A stretch of DNA of 59,383 bases from Kitasatospora aureofaciens (GCF_001188955.3 NZ_JPRF03000042.1:1-59383); one strand, 5' to 3'; numbered from the stretch's first letter, positions 8,295-16,788 are shown. Made by a program: numbers and translations. Notes: generated from the letters alone by a model not told the origin.

Positions 8295-9536
8295 GTGACA
8301 GACTCCGGAAGCCCCGATTCCCGTAGCCCGCTCAACAGCCCGCTCGACGAGGCGCCGCTGCCGCCCGACGGCGTCTGGGACGTCGTGGTGGTCGGCGCCG
8401 GACCGGCCGGAGCCTCGGCCGCGTACGCCGCCGCCGCGCAGGGCCGCCGGGTGCTGCTGCTCGACAAGGCCGAGCACCCCCGCTACAAGACCTGCGGCGG
8501 CGGCATCATCGGCCCCTCCCGGGACAGCCTGCCGCCGAACTTCGAACTACCCCTGCAGGACCGGGTGTCCGCCGTCACCTTCGCCTACGACGGCCGGTAC
8601 ACCCGGACGCGCCGGGCCAGGCGGATGCTGTTCGGGCTGGTCAACCGGGACGAGTTCGACCTGCGCCTGGTGCAGGCGGCCAAGCAGGCCGGGGCGGTGC
8701 TGGTCACCGGGGTGACCGTCACCGGGGTCGAGCAGCGCGGAGGCGAGCACCGGACGGCGCTGGTGACGGCGGCCGACGGGCGCAGCTTCGAGGCCCGTGC
8801 GGTGGTCGGCGCGGACGGCAGCGCCAGCCGGATCGCCCGGCACGTGGGCGTCACCTTCGACCAGATCGACCTCGGCCTGGAGGCCGAGATCCCGGTGCCG
8901 CCGCAGGTCGCCGCCGACTGGTCGGGCCGGATCCACCTCGACTGGGGCCCGCTGCCCGGCAGTTACGGCTGGGTGTTCCCGAAGACCGAGACCAGCAGCC
9001 TGACCGTGGGCGTCATCTCGGCGCGCGGCGACGGCGAGCGGACCAAGCAGTACCTCGCCGACTACATCCGGCGGCTGGGCCTGTCCGGCTTCGCCCCGCG
9101 GGTCGAGTCCGGGCACCTGACCCGTTGCCGGGCGGAGGACTCGCCGCTCTCCCGCGGCCGGGTCCTGGTCGCCGGGGACGCGGCCGGGCTGCTGGAGCCG
9201 TGGACCCGCGAGGGCATCTCGTACGCGCTGCGTTCGGGCCGGCTGGCCGGCGAGTGGGCGGTGCGGGTCGCGGAGGCGGGCGACGCGGCGTCGGTGCGGC
9301 GCGAGGCGCTGAACTACGCGTTCGCGGTCAAGGCCGGGCTGGGCGTGGAGATGCGCGCGGGCAAGCAGCTGCTGGGCGCCTTCGAGCGGCGGCCGTACCT
9401 GTTCCACGCGGCGGTCTGCCTGGTGCCGGCGGCGTGGCGGGCGTTCGCCCGGACCACCCAGGGGCACACGACCTTCGCGCAGTTGCTGCGGCAGAACCGG
9501 GCGGCGCGCAAGCTGATGGCGATGGCGGCGCGGTAG
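8295..9536 (+). CDS. Geranylgeranyl reductase family FAD-dependent oxidoreductase
   Basis: A flavoprotein of 413 residues. The N-terminal Rossmann FAD motif is VVVVGAGPAGASAAYAAA, followed by LLDKAEHPRYKTCGGGI, which is typical of geranylgeranyl/digeranylgeranylglycerophospholipid reductases. The second FAD motif is GRVLVAGDAAGLLEPWTREGISYAL. These enzymes saturate isoprenoid chains, for example of menaquinone or carotenoid precursors. In streptomycetes a homologue is commonly near the nuo operon, which I do not see here. GTG at 8295 fits the leaderless -10 box better than the upstream GTG at 8268. It is followed by a strong terminator. The isoprenoid substrate is inferred. Confidence 0.85.
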   Translation: MTDSGSPDSRSPLNSPLDEAPLPPDGVWDVVVVGAGPAGASAAYAAAAQGRRVLLLDKAEHPRYKTCGGGIIGPSRDSLPPNFELPLQDRVSAVTFAYDGRYTRTRRARRMLFGLVNRDEFDLRLVQAAKQAGAVLVTGVTVTGVEQRGGEHRTALVTAADGRSFEARAVVGADGSASRIARHVGVTFDQIDLGLEAEIPVPPQVAADWSGRIHLDWGPLPGSYGWVFPKTETSSLTVGVISARGDGERTKQYLADYIRRLGLSGFAPRVESGHLTRCRAEDSPLSRGRVLVAGDAAGLLEPWTREGISYALRSGRLAGEWAVRVAEAGDAASVRREALNYAFAVKAGLGVEMRAGKQLLGAFERRPYLFHAAVCLVPAAWRAFARTTQGHTTFAQLLRQNRAARKLMAMAAR

Positions 9537-9561
9537 CTGTTCCCGGTCGGCACGCGTGGGT

Positions 9562-9601
9562 GGGGCCGGCGCTGCTCCGGTGGGGGAGGAGCGTCGGCCC
9601 C
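9562..9601 (+). terminator. Hairpin terminator after the FAD oxidoreductase
   Basis: A 17-bp stem with one mismatch and one G-T pair (9562-9578 with 9585-9601), 25 bases after the stop codon. Confidence 0.75.
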
Positions 9602-9608
9602 GTCCGCC

Positions 9609-9915
9609 TTACGGGGCCCGCTGGTTGAGCCCGGTGTCGAGCGAGCTCATCAGGGTGCCGGACGGGGTGTCACCGGACATCTCCCGGACCATCGCGCCCA
9701 GCAGGTCCTTCGACTTGGGGGAGGCCGTCTTCCGGGCGATCGACCAGGGGGCGTCGAAGGTCCACCACTGGCCGTTGGCGCCCGTGCGGCCTTACGTGGC
9801 AACGGACTTGGCGTCGTGGTAGACGGTCGGTCCGGAGACGCCCGTGATGAGGTTGTCGTACCCGCGGGTGCCGGCCCCCTCCGCGAACCGGCCGGGGCCG
9901 CGCCGTAGAAATCTG
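9609..9915 (-). pseudogene. 3' remnant of a GH18 chitinase
   Basis: Read on the minus strand, this gene-free gap translates in one frame to GYDNLITGVSGPTVYHDAK, then an in-frame TAA at about 9792, then GANGQWWTFDAPWSIARK, KSKDLLGAMVREMSGDTP, SGTLMSSLDTGL and a terminal stop at 9609. This matches the C-terminal end of bacterial GH18 chitinases (family pattern: a WSYDDP-like segment, then a K-K-LGG-MFWELSGDT segment). Only about 95 codons remain. The catalytic DxxDxDxE region is absent, and a possible FYG start in another frame suggests an extra frameshift near 9905. It is a decayed gene fragment, probably disrupted when the neighbouring regulator region rearranged. Confidence 0.65.
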
Positions 9916-9922
9916 TTCGCTG

Positions 9923-10906
9923 TCACCTGCCACCCGTCAGCTCGTCCCCGAGCACGCTGCGCCGGTACAGCACCGAGCGCCCGTGCCGGGCTCGGGTGAC
10001 CAGGCCGGTGGCCGCCAGGACGGAGAGGTGCTGGCTGACCGCACCCGGGGTGACGCCGAGGCGGTAGGCGAGCTCGGTGGTGGAGGCCGGTTCGGCGAGC
10101 AGCGAGAGCAGTCGGGCCTTCGGGGCGCCGACCAGCGCCTCCAGGGCCTGCGGCGGCACCGGTGATCCCTGGCCGGCCATGCCCGCCTGCCCGCGCGCGG
10201 GGTAGCTGATCTGCGGCGCGCGGCTGCTGTCGATCATGGTGATCGCGCCCCGGACGAAGAAGGTCGGGCAGAGCACGAGCCCGCGCCCGTCCACGGCGGT
10301 CTCCACGTCCCCGTCCGTCCAGTGCCGGTTGATCGACAGCACGCCGTCCGTCCACTGCAGCCGGTGGTCCAGGTCCGTGAACAGTGCCGCCGCGCCGTGC
10401 TGGGCGAGCACCCGCGCCCGGTACACCAGGTCAGCCTCCAGCACCGCGCGGGCCTGGGGCCACCAGGTGGGCGCCAGACAGGCCTCCCAGTATTCCTCCA
10501 GCGCGTCGCAGATCCGCGCCAACAGCCGCTCCGGGTCCGCCAGTCCGGCTTCGAGCAGGGCGGGAAGCGGCTGCCCGTTCGGCCGGAAGGTCTGCTCCAG
10601 TTCGCTGCGTAGCAGCTCCGGCGGCAGTCCGCGGACGGTGGCCAGCTCGGTGCGGAACTCGGGCGCGGGGGCGGACGGGCGGGGCGTCAGGAAGTCGGGG
10701 ACCCAGCGGTTGTCGGCGACCAGTGACAACAGCAGCCGGGAGTCCAGGCGCTCGAACGAGGGCCGGAGCTGCTCGAAGGCCCGGCTCTGCAGCCGGTACA
10801 CGCCGGGGTGGCTCCACATCCGCAGGCTGAGCGTGGCCTCCAGGATCGGCGAGTAGGCGAACCAGGTGCTGGCGAGGTCGGCCAGGCGGAGCGTGAAGCG
10901 GTGCAC
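9923..10906 (-). CDS. DUF5937/ArsR-family winged-helix regulator
   Basis: A 327-residue transcription factor. The long N-terminal part (starting MHRFTLRLADLASTWFAYSP) is the DUF5937 type found in streptomycetes. The C-terminal 80 residues form an ArsR-like winged helix (TTELAYRLGVTPGAVSQHLS as the helix-turn-helix). It is divergent from an MFS exporter at 11037, with a symmetric site in the shared promoter region, so it probably represses the exporter and itself. The GTG at 10906 has AAGGAGAACG at good spacing. No metal-binding cysteines are evident, so the inducer is more likely a small organic ligand. Its 3' end abuts the chitinase remnant. Confidence 0.85.
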   Translation of the reverse strand: MHRFTLRLADLASTWFAYSPILEATLSLRMWSHPGVYRLQSRAFEQLRPSFERLDSRLLLSLVADNRWVPDFLTPRPSAPAPEFRTELATVRGLPPELLRSELEQTFRPNGQPLPALLEAGLADPERLLARICDALEEYWEACLAPTWWPQARAVLEADLVYRARVLAQHGAAALFTDLDHRLQWTDGVLSINRHWTDGDVETAVDGRGLVLCPTFFVRGAITMIDSSRAPQISYPARGQAGMAGQGSPVPPQALEALVGAPKARLLSLLAEPASTTELAYRLGVTPGAVSQHLSVLAATGLVTRARHGRSVLYRRSVLGDELTGGR

Positions 10907-10978
10907 GGGCGTTCTCCTTCCGATGCCGACGTCCGACGCCGACGCGAGGTCCGGCTACCAGCTGCCGACCCGCAGAGA

Positions 10979-10995
10979 TTTAGTCAGAGCCTAAA
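10979..10995. promoter_or_regulatory. Candidate operator TTTAG-N7-CTAAA
   Basis: A perfect 5+5 inverted repeat in an unusually AT-rich patch midway between the divergent ArsR-type regulator and MFS genes. The size and position suit a winged-helix dimer. Confidence 0.5.
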
Positions 10996-11036
10996 GGAGT
11001 ACCTGCTCCACCCCGGACGGCGGTGGAATCGACGGC

Positions 11037-12971
11037 ATGACCACCTCACCGGCGGAGTCCTCCGCCCCGTCCTTCGCCATGCCCGAACCCGGCCGGTCCG
11101 GCCGCCTGCCCGAGGCCCTCCGGCGTCGCTTGCACCCCGATCCGACGGTCCGTCGGCTCGCCGGGATCACCCTGGTCAACACGGTCGGCAACGGCCTCTC
11201 GTTGTCCGTCGCGGTGCTGTTCTTCACCCGGGTGCTCGGCCTGAGCGCCGCCCAGCTGGGGTTCGGGATGACCGCCGCCGGCCTCTGCGGGGTCGTCGCC
11301 AGCGTGCCGGCCGGTCGGGCTGCCGACCGCTGGGGTGCCCGCAGGGTCCTGGTGGCGCTGGTCTCGGCGGAGGCGGTCGGCACCGCGGGGTACGTGTTCG
11401 TGCACAGCTATCCGGCCTTCGTGCTCCTGGCCTGCGCCGTCTCCGCCGTCGACCGGGGATCGTCCGCGGCCCGGAACGCGCTCTACGCCGAGGTGCTGCC
11501 CGCCGACCGCCGGGTGGCCGGCCGGGCCCACCTGCGGGTGGTGACCAACATCGGCATCTGCCTGGGGACGGGACTCGGCGCGATCGCGCTCCAACTCGAC
11601 ACCCGGGCGGTCTACCTGTCGGCGATCCTGGCCGACGCCGTCTCCTACGTGGCCGTCGCGTTCCTGCTCCACCGGCTGCCGGTGGTGGCGGCGCCGGCAG
11701 CGGCCTCGGTGGCGGCCGAGTCCCGGGACCGGACCGGTACGCCTGGCGTGTCCGGCACCGAGGGCGGCTCCGGCGCCGCGGCCAGGTCCGGCGCCGCGAA
11801 CCCTTCGGATCCCGTCGACAAGGGTGTCAAGCAGGGCCGGGGCAATCCGGCGCTGCGCGACGGCCCCTTCCTGGCCGTGACCGCGCTGTGCTCGGTGCTC
11901 GGCCTGCAGTTCGCCGTCCTGGAGGTCGGCGTGCCGCTGTGGATCGTCCAGCAGACCGCCGCGCCGCGGATCACCGTCGCGGGCAGCCTGGTCGTCAACA
12001 CCCTGATGGTGATCGCCCTCCAGGTGCGGGCCACCCGCGGCACCGAGGAGCGGACGGCCGCCGCCCGGGCGTGCCGTCGTGCCGGGCTGCTGCTCGCCGC
12101 CTCCTGCCTGGTCCTCGCCCTGGCGCACGGACTGCCCGGGATCCTCGCCGCGGTTGTGGTGCTGGCGGGGATCGCGCTGCAGTCGCTCGCCGAGGTGATG
12201 GGCCAGGCGGGCGGCTGGGCACTGAGCTACGACCTCGCGGGCGAGCGCGGCCACGGCGCCTACCAGGGAGTGTTCAACGCGGGTACGGCCGCCGCGCTGA
12301 TGGCCGGTCCGGCGCTGGTCAGCACCGCGGTGATCGGCTACGGGCCGGCCGGCTGGGCCGTCCTGGGCGCGGTGCTCGCGGCGGCTGGCCTGGCGATGGG
12401 CCCGCCGTCCGGTGGGCCGGACGGCGGGACGCACGGCTGCCGGCGGCGTGACGCCCGGGATGCGGACCGCCTGACCCGCCGCGGCCCCGTGACGCGCCGC
12501 GACCCTGTGCCTGGCCGGCGGCTACGCCCGGACGATCGCCATCGCCTCGATCTCGATCAGTACATCCGGCCGGAACAGCGCGGCGACCTGCACCGCGGAG
12601 GCCGCCGGGAGCGGAAGGTCGCCCAGGTACTCGTCGCGGGCCTCCCGGATCGCCGGCAGGTGGGCGATGTCGGTCATGAAGAAGGTGAACTTGACGACGT
12701 CCGAGAAGTCGGCCCCGGCGGCGGCGAGGCAGCGGCGCAGGTTCTCGAAGACCTGGCGGGCCTGCGCCTTCGGGTCACCCGCGCCGACCAGGTTCCGGTG
12801 CTCGTCGAAGGCGACCTGCCCGGAGACCTGGACCAGTCGACCGCTGCCGGTGACGACTTGGGTGTAGCCGGTCCCGGGGGCGACGCCGGGCGGCTCGGTG
12901 ATGTGGGTGAGGTGCTTGGTGGTCATGGCGCACGATCGTGCGGCATCGCCCGCCGGTGCCGCAAGCGATGA
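11037..12971 (+). CDS. MFS transporter with unusually long antisense-overlapping C-terminus
   Basis: A major facilitator superfamily protein with the usual 12-helix pattern in roughly residues 40-465. Loop 2-3 reads GRAADRWGARR. A long Gly/Ser/Ala loop lies between the two six-helix bundles. It is divergent from the DUF5937/ArsR regulator, which suggests regulated efflux. The frame stays open for 644 residues: the last 170 or so are Arg/Asp-rich, look non-coding and run antisense through the whole ridA gene. Real MFS proteins of this type end near residue 470. Either a frameshift close to 12430-12470 removed the stop, or the tail is translated. ATG 11037 lacks a strong RBS. Confidence 0.8.
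   Translation: MTTSPAESSAPSFAMPEPGRSGRLPEALRRRLHPDPTVRRLAGITLVNTVGNGLSLSVAVLFFTRVLGLSAAQLGFGMTAAGLCGVVASVPAGRAADRWGARRVLVALVSAEAVGTAGYVFVHSYPAFVLLACAVSAVDRGSSAARNALYAEVLPADRRVAGRAHLRVVTNIGICLGTGLGAIALQLDTRAVYLSAILADAVSYVAVAFLLHRLPVVAAPAAASVAAESRDRTGTPGVSGTEGGSGAAARSGAANPSDPVDKGVKQGRGNPALRDGPFLAVTALCSVLGLQFAVLEVGVPLWIVQQTAAPRITVAGSLVVNTLMVIALQVRATRGTEERTAAARACRRAGLLLAASCLVLALAHGLPGILAAVVVLAGIALQSLAEVMGQAGGWALSYDLAGERGHGAYQGVFNAGTAAALMAGPALVSTAVIGYGPAGWAVLGAVLAAAGLAMGPPSGGPDGGTHGCRRRDARDADRLTRRGPVTRRDPVPGRRLRPDDRHRLDLDQYIRPEQRGDLHRGGRRERKVAQVLVAGLPDRRQVGDVGHEEGELDDVREVGPGGGEAAAQVLEDLAGLRLRVTRADQVPVLVEGDLPGDLDQSTAAGDDLGVAGPGGDAGRLGDVGEVLGGHGARSCGIARRCRKR
12522..12926 (-). CDS. RidA family (YjgF/YER057c/UK114) protein
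   Basis: A 134-residue member of the Rid family, whose archetype hydrolyses reactive enamines and imines released by PLP enzymes. Visible features are the GTGYTQVV...VSGQVAFDEHRNLVG segment, QARQVFENLRRCLAAAGADFSDVVKFTFFM, and the end DVLIEIEAMAIV. The canonical RidA arginine (the R-V-E-I motif) is not exact here, so it may belong to a related Rid subgroup without imine deaminase activity. The gene lies wholly antisense to the extended MFS frame. A 14-bp palindrome sits just before the start codon where an RBS would be. Confidence 0.88.
   Translation of the reverse strand: MTTKHLTHITEPPGVAPGTGYTQVVTGSGRLVQVSGQVAFDEHRNLVGAGDPKAQARQVFENLRRCLAAAGADFSDVVKFTFFMTDIAHLPAIREARDEYLGDLPLPAASAVQVAALFRPDVLIEIEAMAIVRA
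12929..12942 (-). promoter_or_regulatory. Palindrome at the ridA start
   Basis: CGCACGATCGTGCG is a perfect 14-bp palindrome ending two bases before the ridA ATG. It occupies the RBS position and leaves no Shine-Dalgarno, so it may be an operator or sequester initiation. Confidence 0.4.
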
Positions 12972-13008
12972 CGCCGGCCGATCGACCCGGCGCACCCAAC
13001 CGGCGCCG

Positions 13009-13806
13009 TCAGCGCACCACTTCGGGCAGCTCGCGCAGGAACGGCACGTCGGTGCCGGCCAGTTGGGTGGCCGGACCGGAGGAGCGCAGCACCACGTCCA
13101 GGACGTCCTCCGGCCCGGCGGCGTAACCCCCGCTGGCCCAGGCGGCGTTGGCCTCCACCACCGCCCACCCGTGGTCCGTCGGCCCGACGTCCACCACCAC
13201 CGCGCTCGGCAGCGGCGCTTGCGCGGCCGAGGCGGCCAGCACATCACGGGCGAAGGCCAGTACCTGGGAGCCGTCCCGCCCGAGCGGTGCCACGGACAGG
13301 TCGCCGTCCACCGCGTAGCGCGAACCGGCCCGCACCATGCCGTCCAGGACGAACAGCCGGTACTCCGCGCGGAACCGCACCACCTCGCTCACCAGCACCG
13401 GCGTGTCGCCGTCCAGCAGCTCGGGACCGGGCAGCGCGCCGCCGTCGAGGTAGACCCGGGCGGCGAACAGCTTGTCCGCCGGGGGCTTCACGAAGGCCGG
13501 GCCGCGCAGCGCACGGGCCTCGGCCAGCGTCGTCGCGGACACCCGGCGGCCGGTCAGCGCGCGCGGCAGCCTGGCCAGCCAGTCCTCGGCGGGCTCCAGC
13601 AGGGCGAGCCCGAGCTCCCGGCCGACCGCGTCGGCGAACAGCGGCCCGCCGTACACGTGGACCGGCGCGCCGAGCAGTTCGCGCGGTGCGCGCCAGGAGG
13701 CGGCGGTGCGAGCCCGCAGGCCGCGCAGCCCGGCGGCGGTGCGCAACTGGAGACCGGTCTCGTTGATGCGCGGGGCGAGCAGCAGGACCGGGGCTTCGGT
13801 GGTCAT
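13009..13806 (-). CDS. ATP-grasp domain protein (DUF4343-like)
   Basis: A 265-residue protein with an ATP-grasp-like C-terminal half: AFVKPPADKLFAARVY, VLVSEVVRFRAEYRLFVLDG (metal/ATP region), VVVDVGPTDHGWAVVEANAAW (typical terminal E-x-N metal ligands). ATP-grasp enzymes ligate a carboxylate to an amine or thiol through an acyl-phosphate. The substrate is not predictable. DUF4343 proteins are often found as stand-alone genes in actinomycetes, sometimes linked to peptide tailoring; no precursor peptide is seen here. A second in-frame ATG lies 9 bases upstream at 13815. It is convergent with the MFS frame. Confidence 0.75.
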   Translation of the reverse strand: MTTEAPVLLLAPRINETGLQLRTAAGLRGLRARTAASWRAPRELLGAPVHVYGGPLFADAVGRELGLALLEPAEDWLARLPRALTGRRVSATTLAEARALRGPAFVKPPADKLFAARVYLDGGALPGPELLDGDTPVLVSEVVRFRAEYRLFVLDGMVRAGSRYAVDGDLSVAPLGRDGSQVLAFARDVLAASAAQAPLPSAVVVDVGPTDHGWAVVEANAAWASGGYAAGPEDVLDVVLRSSGPATQLAGTDVPFLRELPEVVR

Positions 13807-14004
13807 GGCGCCCATGCTGCCCGGCGGCGGACGGCCGCGACCAGCGGTTTTCCGTCCCTCCGGCGGCCGCTGCGCTCCGCCGGGCAGCGGCCGGCTCTGG
13901 CCGAGGGGCGGGTGGGCGTGCCAGAGTCGTGCGGGCGCGGTCCGGGCACCCCGGACCGTGCCCGCAGTCCGACCCACCCTCAGCCGGAAGGCAGGCCCAC
14001 GCCG

Positions 14005-14778
14005 ATGACCAGCGCAGAGCCCCTCGTCCGCGTCACCACCGCCGACGCCGTCACCACGCTCACCCTCGACTCGCCGCACAACCGCAACGCGCTCTCCTCC
14101 CGCCTGATGTCCGAACTGCACGCCGGACTGGCGGTGGCCGCGGCGAACCAGGACGTCCGCGCGGTGGTGCTCACCCACACCGGCAAGGTGTTCTGCGCGG
14201 GCGCGGATCTCTCCGAGGCGACCGGCGCGGACCCGACCGTGGGCCCGCGCGGCCTGGTCGAGCTGCAGAAGGCGATCGTGGACTGCACCAAGCCGGTGAT
14301 CGCCGTGGTCGACGGGCACGCCCGGGCCGGCGGCCTCGGTCTGATCGGCGCGGCAGACCTCGCCGTCGCCGGACCGGCCGCGACCTTCGCCTTCACCGAG
14401 GTCCGCCTCGGCCTCGCGCCCGCCGTCATCTCGCTGCCGCTGCGCCCCAAGCTGGAGCCGCGTGCCGCCTCCCGCTACTACCTCACCGGCGAGGTCTTCG
14501 ACGCCGCCGAGGCGGCCCGGATCGGGCTGATCACCCAGGCCGCCGGGTCCACCGAGGACACCGGCGTGGTGCTGAAGGGCCTGCTGGACGCGTTGCGCCA
14601 GGGCTCACCGCAGGGGCTGGCGGAGTCGAAGCGCCTGGCCAACGCCGAGGTGGTGCGGTCCTTCCAGCGGGACGCGGACGAGCTGGTGCAGCTGTCCGCG
14701 CTGCTGTTCGGTTCGGCGGAGGCGCAGGAGGGGATGCGGGCTTTCCTGGAGAAGCGGCCGGCGGCCTGGGTTCGCTGA
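14005..14778 (+). CDS. Enoyl-CoA hydratase/isomerase family protein
   Basis: A crotonase-fold enzyme of 257 residues. The oxyanion-hole segments are VFCAGADLSEA and the HARAGGLGLIGAADLAVA stretch. The usual catalytic Glu positions are only partly conserved (FAFTEVRLGLAPAV), so the exact reaction (hydratase, isomerase or CoA ester lyase) is open. The frame is open far upstream, but those residues are antisense to the ATP-grasp gene and look non-coding. ATG 14005 is preceded by GGAAGGCAGG. It is followed by tandem repeats and a bidirectional hairpin. Confidence 0.85.
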   Translation: MTSAEPLVRVTTADAVTTLTLDSPHNRNALSSRLMSELHAGLAVAAANQDVRAVVLTHTGKVFCAGADLSEATGADPTVGPRGLVELQKAIVDCTKPVIAVVDGHARAGGLGLIGAADLAVAGPAATFAFTEVRLGLAPAVISLPLRPKLEPRAASRYYLTGEVFDAAEAARIGLITQAAGSTEDTGVVLKGLLDALRQGSPQGLAESKRLANAEVVRSFQRDADELVQLSALLFGSAEAQEGMRAFLEKRPAAWVR

Positions 14779-14876
14779 GCCGTAGGGGCGGCGGGTGGCT
14801 TGAGGCTTGAGGCGTGACGTGAGGCTGGTCGTTTGTGGCCGGTGTCCCGTGGCCGACCCGCCCGGCCCATGACTGC

Positions 14877-14934
14877 CTGCCCGGCCGATGACCTGCCCGG
14901 CCGATGACCTGCCCGGCCGACGACCGGGCAGGTC
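14877..14934. repeat. Three 16-bp tandem repeats ending in a terminator hairpin
   Basis: CTGCCCGGCCGATGAC occurs three times in tandem (14877-14924, last copy one base different). The last copy pairs with CGGGCAGGTC to give a 10-bp stem (14906-14915 with 14925-14934). It lies between two convergent genes and can serve as a bidirectional terminator. Confidence 0.75.
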
Positions 14935-14943
14935 GACGTGGGG

Positions 14944-15726
14944 TCAGCGGATGGCCGCGCCGTCCCGCCAGAGGTCGAGCAGGCCCCGGTCGCCGCTGAG
15001 TTCGACCGGCCCGGTCTGCGCCTGCCGCTCGGCCTGTTCGACCGTCAGCCGGTTCCAGAGCAGCAGGTAGAGCTCGTGGGCCGGGCCGGTGATGGTCAGG
15101 TCGGCCGGCTCGGGGCTCTCCTCGGTGGTGACGGCGAGCGGCTCGCGGGAGACGGTCAGGCGCCAGGAGCCCGGGCCGTCGGTGGCCCGGATCCGGACGG
15201 TGCGGGGGCCGTCGCAGTGCACCTTCGCCCGGCCGCGGGCCATGAAGCCGCGCAGCAGTTCGTCGATGCCGTCCAGAGCGAACGCGGGGTCCACGGCCGG
15301 GCCCGGGGAGCCGGCCGCCGCGTCGGCGTCGAAGCGGTGGACGGCGGTCTCGTGGGCCTGGCGGCGGGCCCAGAAGGCCAGCGGGCTGGGTGCGGGCAGG
15401 AAGCTCCAGCACTCGAGGTCGGCCGGGGCCTCCGACAGCGTCGTCACCAGCGCCGCGTGGCCTTCGCGGAACCAGTCGAGCAGCGCGGCGTCCGAGGGGT
15501 CCGGGCCGATGACGGCCTGGGCGCCGGCCTCGTCCAGCACGGCGTCCAGCCCCTGCGACGGGTAGGCGGCGGCCCAGCGGTGGACCTGGCCGACGTGCCG
15601 CACCAGGTCGCTCAGCCGCCAGTCCGGGCAGGTCGGGACGGGGGCGGCGAGGTCGGTGCGGGCGGCGGCGTCGGCCAGCAGAACGCCCTCGCGGCGCAGC
15701 GCGTCGATGTGCTCGGAGATCTCCAT
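14944..15726 (-). CDS. Maleylpyruvate isomerase family mycothiol-dependent enzyme
   Basis: A DinB-like/mycothiol-dependent enzyme of 260 residues. The metal-binding histidines are visible in LVRHVGQVHRWA and RRQAHETAVHRFDAD, and the N-terminus has VPTCPDWRLSDL, a hallmark of this family. Archetypes isomerise maleylpyruvate using mycothiol; many actinomycete paralogues have unknown substrates. Mycothiol dependence fits an actinomycete host. The gene is convergent with the enoyl-CoA hydratase. No gentisate pathway genes are adjacent, so the aromatic-degradation role cannot be assumed. Confidence 0.85.
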   Translation of the reverse strand: MEISEHIDALRREGVLLADAAARTDLAAPVPTCPDWRLSDLVRHVGQVHRWAAAYPSQGLDAVLDEAGAQAVIGPDPSDAALLDWFREGHAALVTTLSEAPADLECWSFLPAPSPLAFWARRQAHETAVHRFDADAAAGSPGPAVDPAFALDGIDELLRGFMARGRAKVHCDGPRTVRIRATDGPGSWRLTVSREPLAVTTEESPEPADLTITGPAHELYLLLWNRLTVEQAERQAQTGPVELSGDRGLLDLWRDGAAIR

Positions 15727-15961
15727 GCGGCGGAGTCTTTCACCTGGGTCCGACAGCGGTGGCGGATTCCGGACGGCCGGGACCGGGACCGGGGGCGGGG
15801 CGGGCGCGGGGTGCACGGCGGCGGGTGGTGGGTGGCCGGTGGGAGCGGGTGCGCGGAGGCCGGTAGGGCGGTCTGCGGTGGCGGGTGGGGCTGACTGCCG
15901 GGACGGGTGTGAACGGGTGTGATGTCGGCCTCCCGACGGACGGGCGGACCCTACGGGCCGG

Positions 15962-15973
15962 TAACGTGAGCGC
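15962..15973 (+). promoter_or_regulatory. Leaderless -10 box (TAACGT)
   Basis: TAACGT at 15962-15967 lies six bases before the ATG at 15974, and no Shine-Dalgarno is present. Confidence 0.5.
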
Positions 15974-16732
15974 ATGCCGATAACCCGTTCCCTCCTCTCC
16001 ACCGTCCGGACCGGTGGCCGCCGGGCCGCCGGACGCCTCGTCCACCGGGGCTGGCGCTGGATGCAACGGACCGGCGCGGTGACCAACCGGAACCCGGGAC
16101 CGTACCGGTTCGGCGAGCTGGGCGACGGCACGACCCTCGCCTTCCCGCTCGGGGCGGTGTTCAACGAGCAGTGGATCACCATCGGACCGTTCTCGATCAT
16201 CGGCGAGCGGGTCACCATCAGCGCGGGGTTCCTGCCCGGGCTCGACCTCGGGCCGGAGCCGATCGTGCGGATCGGTGGCGGGTGCGTGATCGGCCGGGAC
16301 AGCCACATCGTGGGCCACCAGTCGATCGTCATCGGCGACGACGTCTGGACCGGCCCCGGCGTGTACGTCAGCGACCAGGCGCACGAGTACCGCGACACCG
16401 AGCTGCCGATCGGCAAGCAGTGGCCGCGCAACGAGCCGGTGGAGATCGGCGCGGGCAGCTGGATCGGCACCGGTGCCGTGATCATGCCGGGGGCGCGGAT
16501 CGGGCGCAACGTGGTGGTCGCGGCGGGCGCGGTGGTGCGGGGCGAGGTGCCCGACCACAGCGTGGTCGCAGGCGCCCCGGCCAAGGTGGTCCGCCGCTGG
16601 AGCGAGGAGGAGGGCTGGCAGCCGCCGCTGCGCCACGAACCGCCCCGGCCGGTGCCGGACGGGGTGACCGCGGAGCAACTGCGCGCCCTGGTCGAATGGG
16701 ACCTCCGGTTGCCGGGCGAGCAGCAGGCCTGA
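15974..16732 (+). CDS. Left-handed beta-helix acyltransferase
   Basis: A 252-residue hexapeptide-repeat acyltransferase. The central part shows many [LIV]-G-x4 hexads (ITIGPFSIIGERVTI, VRIGGGCVIGRDSHIVGHQS, VEIGAGSWIGTGAVIMPGAR), ending in the common VVAGAPAKVVRRW. Such enzymes acetylate sugars, antibiotics or serine with acetyl-CoA. The N-terminal 40 residues are basic (RRAAGRLVHRGWRWMQR) and precede the fold. There is no glycan gene cluster around it, so the acceptor is unknown. Start chosen from the leaderless promoter. Confidence 0.85.
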   Translation: MPITRSLLSTVRTGGRRAAGRLVHRGWRWMQRTGAVTNRNPGPYRFGELGDGTTLAFPLGAVFNEQWITIGPFSIIGERVTISAGFLPGLDLGPEPIVRIGGGCVIGRDSHIVGHQSIVIGDDVWTGPGVYVSDQAHEYRDTELPIGKQWPRNEPVEIGAGSWIGTGAVIMPGARIGRNVVVAAGAVVRGEVPDHSVVAGAPAKVVRRWSEEEGWQPPLRHEPPRPVPDGVTAEQLRALVEWDLRLPGEQQA

Positions 16733-16788
16733 GGATCGCTTTGTCGAGCTTTTAGATTGGTCCTCCTGAATCCTGATGGTTCGTCGGC

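Noticed and set aside
12898..14004. Upstream extension of the enoyl-CoA hydratase frame
   Set aside because: The residues are antisense to the ATP-grasp gene and have no crotonase features; ATG 14005 has the RBS.
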